Positions 44,823-53,821 of a DNA stretch of 64,000 bases are shown here, piece by piece; position 1 is the first letter of the stretch, and each line of letters opens with the position of its first letter. The DNA is from Membranihabitans maritimus (GTDB lineage: Bacteria; Bacteroidota; Bacteroidia; Chitinophagales; Saprospiraceae). The translations under genes were made by a program, and so were the position numbers. Under the pieces are notes generated by a model. It did no database searches. It worked only from the letters and a program-made list of their open reading frames with translations, and had not been told where the DNA came from. The DNA is taken from the NCBI RefSeq assembly GCF_021729145.1, contig NZ_JAJSLW010000023.1, forward strand, positions 17,700-81,699, in the 5' to 3' direction.

Positions 44823-46244
44823 ATGAAAAGAAGAAAGTTTTTAAAGGATAGTGTATTAAGTGCTTCTGCTTTTAGTATAGTACCCGCTTCTGTACTGTCA
44901 AAATCCGGAAGAAAAGCTCCATCAGACCAATTAAGTATTGCTCTTATCGGGGCTGGAGGACGAGGTAATGCACATTGGAATGCTGTAAAAGACAGTGATC
45001 ATGGAAATATTGTAGCGCTGGTAGATGTAGATGATAATCGCGCTGCCGATGCTTTTAAAAATAATCCTAAAGCAAAAAGATTTAGAAATTATAAAGAATT
45101 AGAATCCATAAAAGATGAATTTGATGCTTTTATGCTTGCTACTCCTGATAATACTCACGCCGTCATAGGGATGGCCATGATGGATTTGGGAAAACATGCC
45201 TATATTGAAAAGCCACTAGCTCATGATATTTATGAGGTAAGAATGCTGACGGAAAAAGCAGCGGAAAAAAATCTGGTTACCCAAATGGGAAATCACGGCA
45301 GTTCCGGAGATGGTATCCGTCAAATATGCGAATGGATATGGGGAGGTGTGATAGGAGATGTTACTGAAGTCTTTTGTTGGACTAATCGTCCAGTTTGGCC
45401 TCAGGGGAAACCAGCACCCACTCAAGCGATGCCCATTCCGGACCATTTGGATTGGGATTTATGGCTTGGCCCTGCTAAATACACACATTACCATCCTGAT
45501 TACTCCCACTTTAAGTGGAGGGGATGGTGGGATTTTGGAACGGGTGCATTGGGTGATATGGGGTGCCATATTATAGACCCGGCATTTAAAGCCCTAAAAT
45601 TAGGTTATCCTACGGAAGTTACCTCAAGTAATACAACTGTATGGGTAGGTGATTTCGTAGAAGCTGACTACAGTAAGAGTTGTCCTCCAAGTTCAATTAC
45701 ACAACTTAAATTTCCAGCAAGAGAAGGAATGCCTGAAGTGAAAATGCATTGGCATGATGGTGGACTGATGCCGTCTTTCCCGGATGGTATAGACCCCAAT
45801 GAAAAGATAGGAAACTGGGATGGAGGAGTTTTGTTTGTAGGTAGCAAAGGAATGTTATCTGCAGGGTGTTATGGTGCAAATCCAAAATTGCATTTCCCGG
45901 ATAATAATATACCCGAAGTACCTGAACCCCATCTTTCCAGAGTGGAAAATGGTACCGGAGGTCACCAGGAACAATGGATAAAAGCTTGTAAAGACGGAAG
46001 TGAAACATCTTCTCCTTTTTCATATGCGGGTCCTTTATCCGAAACCGTACTCATGGGGAACCTGGGAATTAGGAGTTATCAAATGAAGGTATTGCAAGAA
46101 GGGAAGACCCCGACTTCGTGGGCACCATATGATTATCCCGGAAGGAAGAAACTTCTTTGGGACGGGGAGAACATGAAGGTTACCAATTTTGATGAAGCCA
46201 ATGAATTTGTAAAGAGGGAGTATAGAGATGGATGGACATTGTAA
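44823..46244 (+). CDS. Secreted Gfo/Idh/MocA family oxidoreductase
   Basis: 473 residues from ATG 44823. MKRRKFLKDSVLSASAFSIV is a Tat-type signal. The Rossmann loop is IALIGAGGRGNAHW, followed by VALVDVDDNRA, and the catalytic EKP motif is AYIEKPLAHDIYE. The C-terminal part has GTGALGDMGCHIIDPAF. Tat export with bound NAD(P) is typical of the Bacteroidota GFO branch acting on glycans or sugar derivatives, such as the GH109 alpha-N-acetylgalactosaminidases. The substrate is unknown. It stands alone between the pdhB terminator and a repeat-bearing spacer. Confidence 0.88.
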   Translation: MKRRKFLKDSVLSASAFSIVPASVLSKSGRKAPSDQLSIALIGAGGRGNAHWNAVKDSDHGNIVALVDVDDNRAADAFKNNPKAKRFRNYKELESIKDEFDAFMLATPDNTHAVIGMAMMDLGKHAYIEKPLAHDIYEVRMLTEKAAEKNLVTQMGNHGSSGDGIRQICEWIWGGVIGDVTEVFCWTNRPVWPQGKPAPTQAMPIPDHLDWDLWLGPAKYTHYHPDYSHFKWRGWWDFGTGALGDMGCHIIDPAFKALKLGYPTEVTSSNTTVWVGDFVEADYSKSCPPSSITQLKFPAREGMPEVKMHWHDGGLMPSFPDGIDPNEKIGNWDGGVLFVGSKGMLSAGCYGANPKLHFPDNNIPEVPEPHLSRVENGTGGHQEQWIKACKDGSETSSPFSYAGPLSETVLMGNLGIRSYQMKVLQEGKTPTSWAPYDYPGRKKLLWDGENMKVTNFDEANEFVKREYRDGWTL

Positions 46245-46580
46245 AGGAAGCTAGAAGTCGGGAGCCTGAAGATAGAAGCTAAAAGCTAGAAGACGGAATT
46301 CTCCATTAACTGGCTGCTTGTACCTGGGACTCAAAACTACGAGTCGCCGGTTGTTAGAAAGAGCTGCAAAGGTGGACGAACTATTTTCTTGAGGCTCGTA
46401 TCAAAGGCTTCCTTTGTAGAAACTCGTGACTCAAAGCTAACAAGTTTATGGCCTCCTTGAGGTTTGTATCGTTAGTAGTGAACAGGTATCTTTTCGTCGA
46501 ACTATTGGTCAGGAATGTTGGTCTTATCAAAACATAGAATCATTGAAAGTCGTTGTGACCATTGACAAACAAATATAGTC
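46245..46580. other. Intergenic region with GAAG-rich repeats
   Basis: It begins with an imperfect short tandem pattern (GCTAGAAGTCGGGAGCCTGA, then GATAGAAGCTAAAAGC and TAGAAGACGGA). A similar GAAGTCGAAAGGCCGAAGTC tract occurs at 60027-60060. The rest has no gene or strong hairpin that I can support. Confidence 0.5.
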
Positions 46581-47195
46581 ATGAATACAAATTCTGAAAA
46601 AGCAAATAATATTATTCGCAATCATATGATTTGGTCTATGGGGGCAGGAGCTATACCGGTCCCGCTTGCCGACTTCTTTACCGTTAGTGCTGTTCAACTC
46701 GATTTAATCAAGCAGTTGTGCAAATTGTATGAAGTTGACTTTAAGGAAGAAGAGGGTAAAGCTATTATTTCTTCGCTTACGGCTTCCATTCTGGCAAAAT
46801 TAGGTGCGAGAACGGCAATCAAACTCATTCCGGGAATTGGTACTATTATAGGGGGTGTTACGATGGCAGTCCTTTCGGGTGCATCTACTTATGCTACAGG
46901 ACATGCTTTTAAGTCACATTTCGAGAATGGTGGTACTATTTTGGATATTGATTTGGGGCGGTTGAAAAAATATTATAACGAACGTTTTGAAAAAGGTAAA
47001 AAGGAAGCCCGTGAATTTAATGAAAAAGAGAAATCTGAAAATGTAAATGAATCGACAATTGGTGGAAAGTCAGGCGATCCAGGTTCACAGGAATTAATTC
47101 AAAAGCTGAAAGACCTTGGAGAACTTAAGCGCGAAGGGATTATTACCGAAGAAGAGTTCGAGCGTATGAAAAAGAAGTTTCTGAATGATACATAA
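46581..47195 (+). CDS. DUF697-like membrane protein with SHOCT tail
   Basis: 204 residues. The first 110 residues match the DUF697/YcjF pattern: GAGAIPVPLADFFTVSAVQLDLI, cut here as GAGAIPVPLADFFTVSAVQL, and LIPGIGTIIGGVTMAVLSGAS, with two membrane-seeking hairpins. After a charged linker the C-terminal LIQKLKDLGELKREGIITEEEF is a SHOCT domain, a short helical module found at the ends of many membrane-linked proteins. The function is unknown. The stop overlaps the start of the DinB-type gene by 11 bp, so the two are translated together. Confidence 0.82.
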   Translation: MNTNSEKANNIIRNHMIWSMGAGAIPVPLADFFTVSAVQLDLIKQLCKLYEVDFKEEEGKAIISSLTASILAKLGARTAIKLIPGIGTIIGGVTMAVLSGASTYATGHAFKSHFENGGTILDIDLGRLKKYYNERFEKGKKEAREFNEKEKSENVNESTIGGKSGDPGSQELIQKLKDLGELKREGIITEEEFERMKKKFLNDT

Positions 47196-47730
47196 ATATC
47201 CTTATAGAATTTACAAACCTGGTATCAAACAATTTCCCGATTACCTGAGACCATACATCCAATTGGTAGATCAGGATGAGGGGTTTTCCGCGTTGATGGA
47301 TAGTGCTGTAAAGGTTTTTGATACAATGAGTATTTTATCACCTAAGGATCTCAAGCATAGATATCAGGATGATAAATGGTCAATCGAAGAAGTTTTACTT
47401 CACATAATAGATAATGAGAGAATTTTTCAAAATAGAGCTTTAAGAATTTCAAGAAATGAACCAAGGGCTTTAAGCGGATATGACCAGGACCGCTATGTGC
47501 GTGCCTTACCTGATATTAACCGATCAATTGAGAGTCTCCGTGATGAATATGAGGCAGTACGGAAGAGTACTTTTTTATTATATGCGGGGTTAACCAAGGT
47601 TGAGATGAAGAAGGAAGGTAAGGTTGGAAAGAATATAATAACATTACCTTCAATCCCGTTTATAATTGCAGGTCACGATTTGCATCATCTCAAGATTTTT
47701 AAGGAGAATTACGGAATTCAAGTTAATTAA
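47185..47730 (+). CDS. DinB-family metal-binding helical bundle protein
   Basis: 181 residues. The DinB/YfiT-like four-helix pattern is seen, with candidate metal histidines in WSIEEVLLHIIDNE and the closing IAGHDLHHLKIF. YVRALPDINRSIESLRDEYEAVR is the third helix. Bacterial DinB-fold proteins are metal-dependent hydrolases or thiol (bacillithiol, mycothiol) transferases; which applies here is unknown. Its ATG lies inside the DUF697-SHOCT gene (11-bp overlap), a stable two-gene unit. Confidence 0.88.
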   Translation: MIHKYPYRIYKPGIKQFPDYLRPYIQLVDQDEGFSALMDSAVKVFDTMSILSPKDLKHRYQDDKWSIEEVLLHIIDNERIFQNRALRISRNEPRALSGYDQDRYVRALPDINRSIESLRDEYEAVRKSTFLLYAGLTKVEMKKEGKVGKNIITLPSIPFIIAGHDLHHLKIFKENYGIQVN

Positions 47731-47750
47731 TAAATAATTCCCTCATTTGT

Positions 47751-47780
47751 AAAATCAATTCTTGTATAAAAATTGATTTT
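47751..47780 (+). terminator. AT-rich hairpin after the DinB-type gene
   Basis: AAAATCAATT (47751-47760) and AATTGATTTT (47771-47780) are perfect complements around a 10-nt loop, 20 bp after the stop. It is A/T-only apart from two pairs, so it would be a weak terminator or an operator for the small gene that follows. Confidence 0.4.
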
Positions 47781-47810
47781 GAAATTAAATATGTTATATT
47801 TGGAGCTGCT

Positions 47811-48026
47811 ATGAGAATTAACCAATCAAATAAAACGCAGGTACTTTTTTTCTCACTAATTTTGTTGAGTGCAGTATGTACTATGTATTTGATAACAGCC
47901 AGGGACTTAGGGTTTTATCCTGTTGAAGGTGCGACATTTTTAGGGTTGTTTGAAGATGATAAAGTATTCGAAGTAAGTTTTATAGAGTATATTTACGACT
48001 TCGTGAAGTCAGTTTTTTTCGTCTAA
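47811..48026 (+). CDS. Small single-pass membrane protein, unknown
   Basis: 71 residues. ATG 47811 is preceded by GGAG at a suitable distance. A hydrophobic segment QVLFFSLILLSAVCTMYLI (about residues 10-28) is followed by a short hydrophilic part and a second weak hydrophobic end. No family is recognised. It is convergent with fmt, with 4 bp between the stops. Plausible but unproven. Confidence 0.5.
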   Translation: MRINQSNKTQVLFFSLILLSAVCTMYLITARDLGFYPVEGATFLGLFEDDKVFEVSFIEYIYDFVKSVFFV

Positions 48027-48030
48027 TAGT

Positions 48031-48939
48031 CTATTTCCTTAGCCCGTTTAGAAAATCTTTTATAATCATTTTTCTTTTTCCGGATATTTGTACTTCCCTG
48101 AGTTTGAGGTATCCGTCTCTTGTATATACTTTAAAATGTGTTTTATAATCCGTGTCTATGGTACCGGGTTCTATTGAGTGTGATAGAATTACGGGATCGG
48201 CTTTGTATATTTTCAGTATTTTTCCATTAAATTTTATCCAGGCGGTAGGGTAGGGACTCATTCCCCGGATAAAGTTGTTCAATTGTTTTGTTGATTTTTT
48301 AAAATCCAATTTATTTTGATCAAAAAATATTTTAGGTGCTTTGGTCACGCCTGATTCGTCCTGGGCTGTAGCTTGGATTGAATTGTTTTCTATGCCCTTG
48401 AGAGTATCCAACATGAGTTTGCCGGAGTGTATCATCATCTTATCATGTAGGTTTCCTGCCGTCTCATCCGGAGCTATTTCTAATTCCTTTTGAAGCAAAA
48501 TATTTCCTGTATCAATCTTTTGATCGATAAAAAAAGTCGTCATACCGGATTTTGTTTCCCCATTTATTACCGCCCAATTGATCGGGGCGGCCCCTCTGTA
48601 AGCTGGGAGTAGTGAAGCATGCAGATTTATAGTCCCTTTTGTGGGGATACTCCATACTAATTTCGGAAGCTTTTTGAAAGCCACTACTACGAAGACATCT
48701 GCTTCTATTTCTCTCAATTTTTGGAGAAATTTTGAAGATTTTAAATTGCGGGGTTGCAGGATTCTTATGCCTTGTTTTACTGCATATTTTTTGACTGCGG
48801 ATTCCAGTAACTGATTTTGAGAACGCCCGCCTAATTTATCCGGAACAGTTACAACCGCTTCCACGGAATGCTCTGATTTCTGCAGGGAGCTTAAAACGGG
48901 AACTGCAAATTCTGGAGTACCCATAAATACGACTTTCAT
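48031..48939 (-). CDS. fmt: Methionyl-tRNA formyltransferase
   Basis: 302 residues from ATG 48939 (MKVVFMGTPEFAVPVLSSL). A longer frame to 48990 adds 17 residues with no counterpart in the family. Folate-site motifs are present: FMGTPEFAVP, LHASLLPAYRGAAPINWAVING (cut here as LHASLLPAYRGAAPINWA), and the catalytic region GMTTFFIDQKIDTGNIL. GMSPYPTAWIKF is the C-terminal domain hallmark. It formylates initiator Met-tRNA. It is a single gene behind a candidate promoter. Confidence 0.95.
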   Translation of the reverse strand: MKVVFMGTPEFAVPVLSSLQKSEHSVEAVVTVPDKLGGRSQNQLLESAVKKYAVKQGIRILQPRNLKSSKFLQKLREIEADVFVVVAFKKLPKLVWSIPTKGTINLHASLLPAYRGAAPINWAVINGETKSGMTTFFIDQKIDTGNILLQKELEIAPDETAGNLHDKMMIHSGKLMLDTLKGIENNSIQATAQDESGVTKAPKIFFDQNKLDFKKSTKQLNNFIRGMSPYPTAWIKFNGKILKIYKADPVILSHSIEPGTIDTDYKTHFKVYTRDGYLKLREVQISGKRKMIIKDFLNGLRK

Positions 48940-48987
48940 GAATTTTTTTTGTTTTGATTCCAATAAATCATTCCAATAATGACGATC

Positions 48988-48995
48988 CAAATATA
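48988..48995 (-). promoter_or_regulatory. Candidate -7 promoter element for fmt
   Basis: Minus-strand TATATTTG matches TAnnTTTG, with a TTG 22 bp upstream (complement of CAA at 49018-49020), close to the normal -33 spacing. It leaves a leader of about 40 nt to the fmt ATG at 48939, which supports that start. Confidence 0.5.
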
Positions 48996-49034
48996 CACTT
49001 TTTTGTTACTTGATAAGCAATCTATAAATCCCGA

Positions 49035-49358
49035 TCAATGTGAAACGAGCTTTAGACCCAAAATGGACATTATCAGAGTAGTAATAAAAAACAACCTCCA
49101 AAATCGGCAGTTTTTTTAAATAAAAGAATTCCAATAACAGCCGTTCCTACAGCACCAATGCCGGTCCATACAGCATAGGCATTGCCAATAGGAAGATCTT
49201 TACGACTCCAATATTAAAATTATACTTATGGTGAGACTGATTAAAAATCCCGCTATCCACAAAAAGAATGGGTTCCCCTGTACTGTTTTAGCTTTCGCGA
49301 GGCAAAAAGTAAAGTCCACTTCGAATAAGCCAGCATTAATTAAAATAATCCAGTTCAT
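49035..49358 (-). pseudogene. SMR-family small multidrug transporter, two indels
   Basis: From ATG 49358 the frame reads MNWIILINAGLFEVDFTFCL with the conserved membrane Glu of SMR helix 1, then KAKTVQGNPFFLWIAGFLIS, and stops after ISIILILES. The next frame carries [20 protein letters not shown] (the SMR signature PIGxAYAxWxGxGA) to KKTADF. A third frame gives [20 protein letters not shown] to a stop at 49035. One extra base near TTGGAGTCG and one missing T near GATTTTGG cancel, so the whole is 108 codons, exactly SMR length. It is a recent pseudogene or a double sequencing error. Confidence 0.85.
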
Positions 49359-49454
49359 AAAAAAATTATAATTTTAGCATTGAAGTTGTTTATTATTCAT
49401 TATGTATTAAACAGTTTCATTGGCAAGAAAAAATTAATTGTTAAATCAGATTGT

Positions 49455-50366
49455 ATGACTTATCGAATGGTAACCTTCCTTATTCCTCTTTTGTATATTT
49501 TTTTTGTACCGTCTTATTCGGAAAAGCCGGATCCTGATGCATTGGTTCAGAATAGTAAGATTTTTGAGTCTATGAAGTTGGAAAGTAAAATCCTGGGCAA
49601 GGATGTAGAATACAGTGTTTATCTACCCTATGATTACTTTAATTCGGACCGTAGCTACCCGGTTTTGTATTTACTTCATGGATTTAGTGATGATGAAACG
49701 GGATGGACTCAATTTGGCGAAGTAAAACATATTGCTGATAAAGCTATTTCGTCCGGGGATGCTACAGAAATGATCATTGTAATGCCCGATGCCGGTGTAA
49801 GTTGGTATGTAAATAATTATGATAGTAGTGTTGAATATGAGAATTTCTTTTTTGAGGAACTGATCCCACACATCGAGTCTGAATACAGAGCCCGTTCGGG
49901 AAGGCAGTACCGTGCGGTTGCAGGGTTGTCTATGGGTGGTTTTGGATCGTTGGTTTACGGCCTTAGACATCCCGATAAGTTATCAGCTTGTGCACCCTTA
50001 AGTGCAGGAGTATTTACGGATGATGAGATTGTAGAGATGCCCCATGATCGTTGGAATCATTTATTAGGGGAACCCTTTGGCATAGATCTAGAGGGTAAGG
50101 ATCGTATAAGTGGCAACTACAAGAATTATCAATACGAAAATATGCTGAATACATATGAGGAAAAAGAACAGAATCCGGTAAGGTTTTATATTGATTGCGG
50201 TGATGATGATTTTTTAATTAAAGGGAATATGGCTCTTCATGCAGCAATGATTGACCGGGAAATAGATCATGAATTTCGTGTAAGGGATGGAGGCCATTCC
50301 TGGTCATATTGGAGATCAGCTTTGCCTGATGTTCTGGCTTTTATCTCCAAGTCTTTTCACAGATAA
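49455..50366 (+). CDS. Secreted esterase D-family alpha/beta hydrolase
   Basis: 303 residues from ATG 49455 (MTYRMVTFLIPLLYIFFVPS, signal peptide); the frame upstream to 49380 has no leader character. YPVLYLLHGFSDDETGW is the oxyanion-hole region, the nucleophile elbow is AGLSMGGFGS with Ser159, the acid is probably in DCGDDDFL, and the catalytic His is in DGGHSWSYWR. This is the esterase_D/PF00756 branch (S-formylglutathione hydrolase, feruloyl and acetyl esterases). It may deacylate glycans. It lies 70 bp upstream of a LacI-type palindrome. Confidence 0.88.
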   Translation: MTYRMVTFLIPLLYIFFVPSYSEKPDPDALVQNSKIFESMKLESKILGKDVEYSVYLPYDYFNSDRSYPVLYLLHGFSDDETGWTQFGEVKHIADKAISSGDATEMIIVMPDAGVSWYVNNYDSSVEYENFFFEELIPHIESEYRARSGRQYRAVAGLSMGGFGSLVYGLRHPDKLSACAPLSAGVFTDDEIVEMPHDRWNHLLGEPFGIDLEGKDRISGNYKNYQYENMLNTYEEKEQNPVRFYIDCGDDDFLIKGNMALHAAMIDREIDHEFRVRDGGHSWSYWRSALPDVLAFISKSFHR

Positions 50367-50434
50367 GAAAGTTGAAATTGAATTAATAGGAAACATTTTG
50401 ATCTTTTTTTTTGGATTCCAAAAGTAAATTGTAT

Positions 50435-50454
50435 TTTCGGTAACGTTACCGAAA
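50435..50454 (+). promoter_or_regulatory. Perfect LacI-type operator palindrome
   Basis: TTTCGGTAACGTTACCGAAA is a perfect 20-bp palindrome centred between 50444 and 50445, with the central CG step typical of LacI/GalR operators. It lies 93 bp before the symporter ATG. It probably lets a sugar-responsive LacI-type repressor, not encoded in this window, control the symporter-epimerase operon. Confidence 0.75.
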
Positions 50455-50546
50455 GAAATATCACTAATGATTATGGTTTTTCATTAAGGAACACTGGGTT
50501 TCAGTATTTACACAATTGATAATAGAATTTATAAATTAAATTGAGC

Positions 50547-52019
50547 ATGGGGACAATTGATTACATCGTACTTGCATTGTATTTTTTAGTATTAGTCGGT
50601 ATAGGTCTATGGGGATTTACCAGAGTTAAGAATTCAGCTGATTTTTATACAGCTGGAGGAAAGTTACCCTGGTGGTTGTCTGGTATTTCACATCATGTTT
50701 CGGGATATAGCGGTGCTGTTTTCGTAGCGTATGCCGCTATTGCATATACACATGGATTTACTATTTATGTATGGTGGGCGTTAGGCATTGGATTATCTAT
50801 GATTCTCACTACCTATTTTATAGCACCCAGGTGGTCCAGGTTGCGTTCGAGGGTAGGCATTCAATCCCCAACTGAGTATTTGGCGACCAGATATAATATA
50901 CCTACCCAACAGGTTATGGCCTGGAGCGGTGTTATCGTTAAAACCTTTGATATTGGCGCTAAATGGGCAGCTATTGGGATTCTTCTGAATGCATTTACAG
51001 GGTTGTCAATAGGCACAGGTATTGCCATTTCAGGTGTAGTTACCCTGATTTATATAACTGTAGGAGGACTCTGGGCCGATGTATTGAATGATTTTTTCTC
51101 GTTTGTAATTCAATTTGTCACAGGGATAGTCATGTTTGTTATTGTTTTGTCTCACCTGGGTGATGGGTTCAACGGTGTTTTTACGTTGTGGGACCGTTTA
51201 CCAGCTGATAACTCCAAACTCTTTAACGATCCCTATACAGTAGGATTTTCTATCGCATATCTGGTAATTGCTTTTTTTAGTTACAGCGGTGGAACATGGA
51301 ATTTGGCTACGCGTTTTATTTCTTCTTCTTCAGGAAAAGAAGCTAAAAGAGCAGCTTTATTATCTACTATTTTATATCTGACATGGCCGCTTATTCTGTT
51401 TTTTCCGATGTTTGCAGCCCCTGTATTTTTACCGGACCTGGAAGATCCTTCACAATCCTATTCTTTAATGGCCCTTGAATTTTTACCTCCGGGTTTGGTA
51501 GGTTTATTGTTGGCATCTCTTTTTTCTAATACGCTTTCAATGGTTTCTTCAGATGCCAATACTATTTCGGCCGTTATCACAAGAGATATCTTGCCTTTAA
51601 TTTCAAAAAAAATACGTTCTTTTGGCGCTTCTCAAAGATTGATAATGGCAAGGGTGACTACCTTTATATTTATTCTTATTACCATTATTATTGCGTTTAA
51701 TTCCGATTCGTTTGGAGGTGTTATTGGTCTATTGATTACCTGGTTTGCAGCGTTGTTGGGACCTATCTCAGTCCCTATGATTTTGGGGCTATTGCCAGCT
51801 TTTAAATATTGTGATAGTAAAGCAGCACTCATTTCAATTTTTGGTGGATTGTTGACATTTGCCACTATAAAATTAGTGTTGGGAGAGGTTCCTTATGCTG
51901 TTGAAATTTCCTCTCCGATTATTGTTTCGCTGATTTTGTATACAGGATATGGACTTGTGTTTCGAAAAGAGGTTGATCCTGAAGTAAATGAAATGGTTGA
52001 CTCACTTAACATTGATTAA
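50547..52019 (+). CDS. Sodium:solute symporter (SSS family)
   Basis: 490 residues from ATG 50547, about 13 membrane helices. The SSS pattern is clear: DYIVLALYFLVLVGIGLWG, the early GGKLPWWLSGISHHVSGYSG, the CG-rich RLRSRVGIQSPTEYLATRYN and the late SSDANTISAVITRDI. It imports a sugar, sialic acid or other carboxylate with Na+. The epimerase gene follows 12 bp later and both sit behind the LacI-type operator. NanT-like sialic acid or mannose/GlcNAc uptake is the most likely job (inference). Confidence 0.9.
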   Translation: MGTIDYIVLALYFLVLVGIGLWGFTRVKNSADFYTAGGKLPWWLSGISHHVSGYSGAVFVAYAAIAYTHGFTIYVWWALGIGLSMILTTYFIAPRWSRLRSRVGIQSPTEYLATRYNIPTQQVMAWSGVIVKTFDIGAKWAAIGILLNAFTGLSIGTGIAISGVVTLIYITVGGLWADVLNDFFSFVIQFVTGIVMFVIVLSHLGDGFNGVFTLWDRLPADNSKLFNDPYTVGFSIAYLVIAFFSYSGGTWNLATRFISSSSGKEAKRAALLSTILYLTWPLILFFPMFAAPVFLPDLEDPSQSYSLMALEFLPPGLVGLLLASLFSNTLSMVSSDANTISAVITRDILPLISKKIRSFGASQRLIMARVTTFIFILITIIIAFNSDSFGGVIGLLITWFAALLGPISVPMILGLLPAFKYCDSKAALISIFGGLLTFATIKLVLGEVPYAVEISSPIIVSLILYTGYGLVFRKEVDPEVNEMVDSLNID

Positions 52020-52031
52020 TATTTTTGAGAG

Positions 52032-53222
52032 ATGGTTTTTTCAAAAGAAGAATTACAGAAATTAAAAGAGGCATACACTGCATATTTATTTGATGATTTT
52101 CTCCCTTTTATGGATACCTATGTAGTAGATCATGATCATGGAGGGTTTATGTGCAATGCGGATTGGTCCGGAAGGCGTCTCTCAGATCAGAAAAGGGCGT
52201 GGTATGATGGAAGGGGAATTTGGGTGTATTCATACTTATATAAGAATTTTGGAAGAAATAATGCACACCTTGAAATTGCAAAGAAAACAGTTGATCTGGT
52301 GTTGAACCTTGAACCTAAATCCAATAAATTCTGGCCCTGGGGGTATTCCCGAAGGGGAGAGATGGTAGCTGATCAAGAGCCTGATATTTATGGGAGCTTA
52401 TTTGTTGCTGAAGGATTGGCAATGTATGCATCTGCGACGGGTAAAATGGAATATTGGGATAAGGCTAAATCCATTGCTTTGGATTGTCTTACCGCATATG
52501 ATCGAGGGGACTATAACTATGTGCCTCATTATCAATCCTCTGCATCATTAGTCAAAGCTCCCCGTGTTCTAGGTCATTGGATGGTATTTTTGCGATTAAC
52601 AACGCAAATGCTGAACGTTAAGAATGATAGTGATTTACTAGAATTATCGGATCGGTGTATAGTGGCATTATTGGAGGAACACCTGAATCCTGACTTTAAT
52701 TTACTAAATGAATACCTCGGACACGATTTTGAACGGCCCAATGATGAAATTAGCCAGTTTGTATATATCGGCCACGGAATTGAGGTATTGTGGATGATTA
52801 TGGATGAAGCTGTTCGAAGGAATGACGATTCGCTGTTTGATCGAGGATCTCAATTATTCAAAAGGCATGTGGAAGTAGCATGGGATGATGTATTCGGAGG
52901 GGTGTTCCACAATTTGGAGAATGTGGAAAAATATCAATGGGAACTCGATAAAGTACTTTGGGCACAAGAAGAAGTACTGATTGGTACCATGATGCTCATA
53001 ACAGAAAGGAACGATCCATGGGCTGTTCATTGGTTTAGCAAAATGTACGATTATGTCATAGACCATTTTTCATTAAAGCCTCATGGATACGACCTTTGGA
53101 ACATAGGTAGCGACCGTAAAATGACCTTTATTGATAATGGAGAAAGGATTGAAAATTATCACCATCCCAGGCATTTGATGCTTAATATCGAGCGTTTACA
53201 TACTATACTTTCTAATTTTTAA
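52032..53222 (+). CDS. AGE family epimerase (N-acylglucosamine 2-epimerase-like)
   Basis: 396 residues, one (alpha/alpha)6 barrel. Family motifs: DHDHGGFMCNADWSGRRLSDQKRAW (cut here as DHDHGGFMCNADWSGRR), WYDGRGIWVYSYLY, the central YLGHDFERPNDEISQFVYIGHGIEVLWM (cut here as YIGHGIEVLWM), and the late ENYHHPRHLM. The Arg and His residues in these motifs form the AGE active site. Such enzymes epimerise ManNAc/GlcNAc, mannose/glucose or cellobiose at C2. It is cytosolic and the second gene of the operon with the symporter. The exact sugar is unresolved. Confidence 0.9.
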   Translation: MVFSKEELQKLKEAYTAYLFDDFLPFMDTYVVDHDHGGFMCNADWSGRRLSDQKRAWYDGRGIWVYSYLYKNFGRNNAHLEIAKKTVDLVLNLEPKSNKFWPWGYSRRGEMVADQEPDIYGSLFVAEGLAMYASATGKMEYWDKAKSIALDCLTAYDRGDYNYVPHYQSSASLVKAPRVLGHWMVFLRLTTQMLNVKNDSDLLELSDRCIVALLEEHLNPDFNLLNEYLGHDFERPNDEISQFVYIGHGIEVLWMIMDEAVRRNDDSLFDRGSQLFKRHVEVAWDDVFGGVFHNLENVEKYQWELDKVLWAQEEVLIGTMMLITERNDPWAVHWFSKMYDYVIDHFSLKPHGYDLWNIGSDRKMTFIDNGERIENYHHPRHLMLNIERLHTILSNF

Positions 53223-53821
53223 CAATAGGGTTTCCGGCTAATGGACTTTTCCCTTTATTAGATGCTCTATTTATTTGCATTGTTCAGGTTTTACTCCTTG
53301 GATTTAAAGAGTAGTTTCATCCAGTCTATGGTGGATTTTCATTCCAAATGTTATTTAGTATGCATTTGATAAATGCATTATTTTTCTATATTTGCATTTA
53401 ATTATAATTAATCTAAATAAATATTATTGAATTTGACGTCCGTTATTTTACGATTTTTTCTATTCCGTTATATTTAACCGGTTGAATCTGAAAGTATTTC
53501 CCCAGCGGAAGGAAGTATGGTATTTGGCAGGAATATATGTTAAATGAGTTGTCTGAATAAATCGTTGCTGATGAGGATGAGCAGTTTGAGACTAAATATA
53601 TTCTTTTGGCAGTCGGTTTTGTCTGTATTTTGAGGTATAACTACTTTGCGGGTAATATTTTACCCACAAATGGTATGTTTTGCGGATTCTCCCATGTTGC
53701 CCCGATAGGAGAAATTGCGAGTGGAATTTTTACTATTTCTGTTGGTGGATAAACTAACCATTGTATAGCTTTTCCCTCAGGATTTGAAGATGAGTATTTT
53801 TAAACCATAATTGATTAAGAT
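53223..53821. other. Intergenic region with promoter-like and AT-rich dyad
   Basis: No good gene. TATATTTG at 53387-53394 matches the -7 consensus and is followed by an A/T-rich imperfect dyad (ATTTAATTATA with TTAATCTAAAT, about 53396-53418) that could be a Fur-type operator for the downstream module. A stretch open in one frame (53561-53752) has no usable start and may be a decayed gene. Confidence 0.4.

Noticed and set aside
53561..53752. 64-codon open stretch before the PepSY module
   Set aside because: It has no plausible start codon or ribosome binding site and no recognised similarity; kept only as a possible gene relic.
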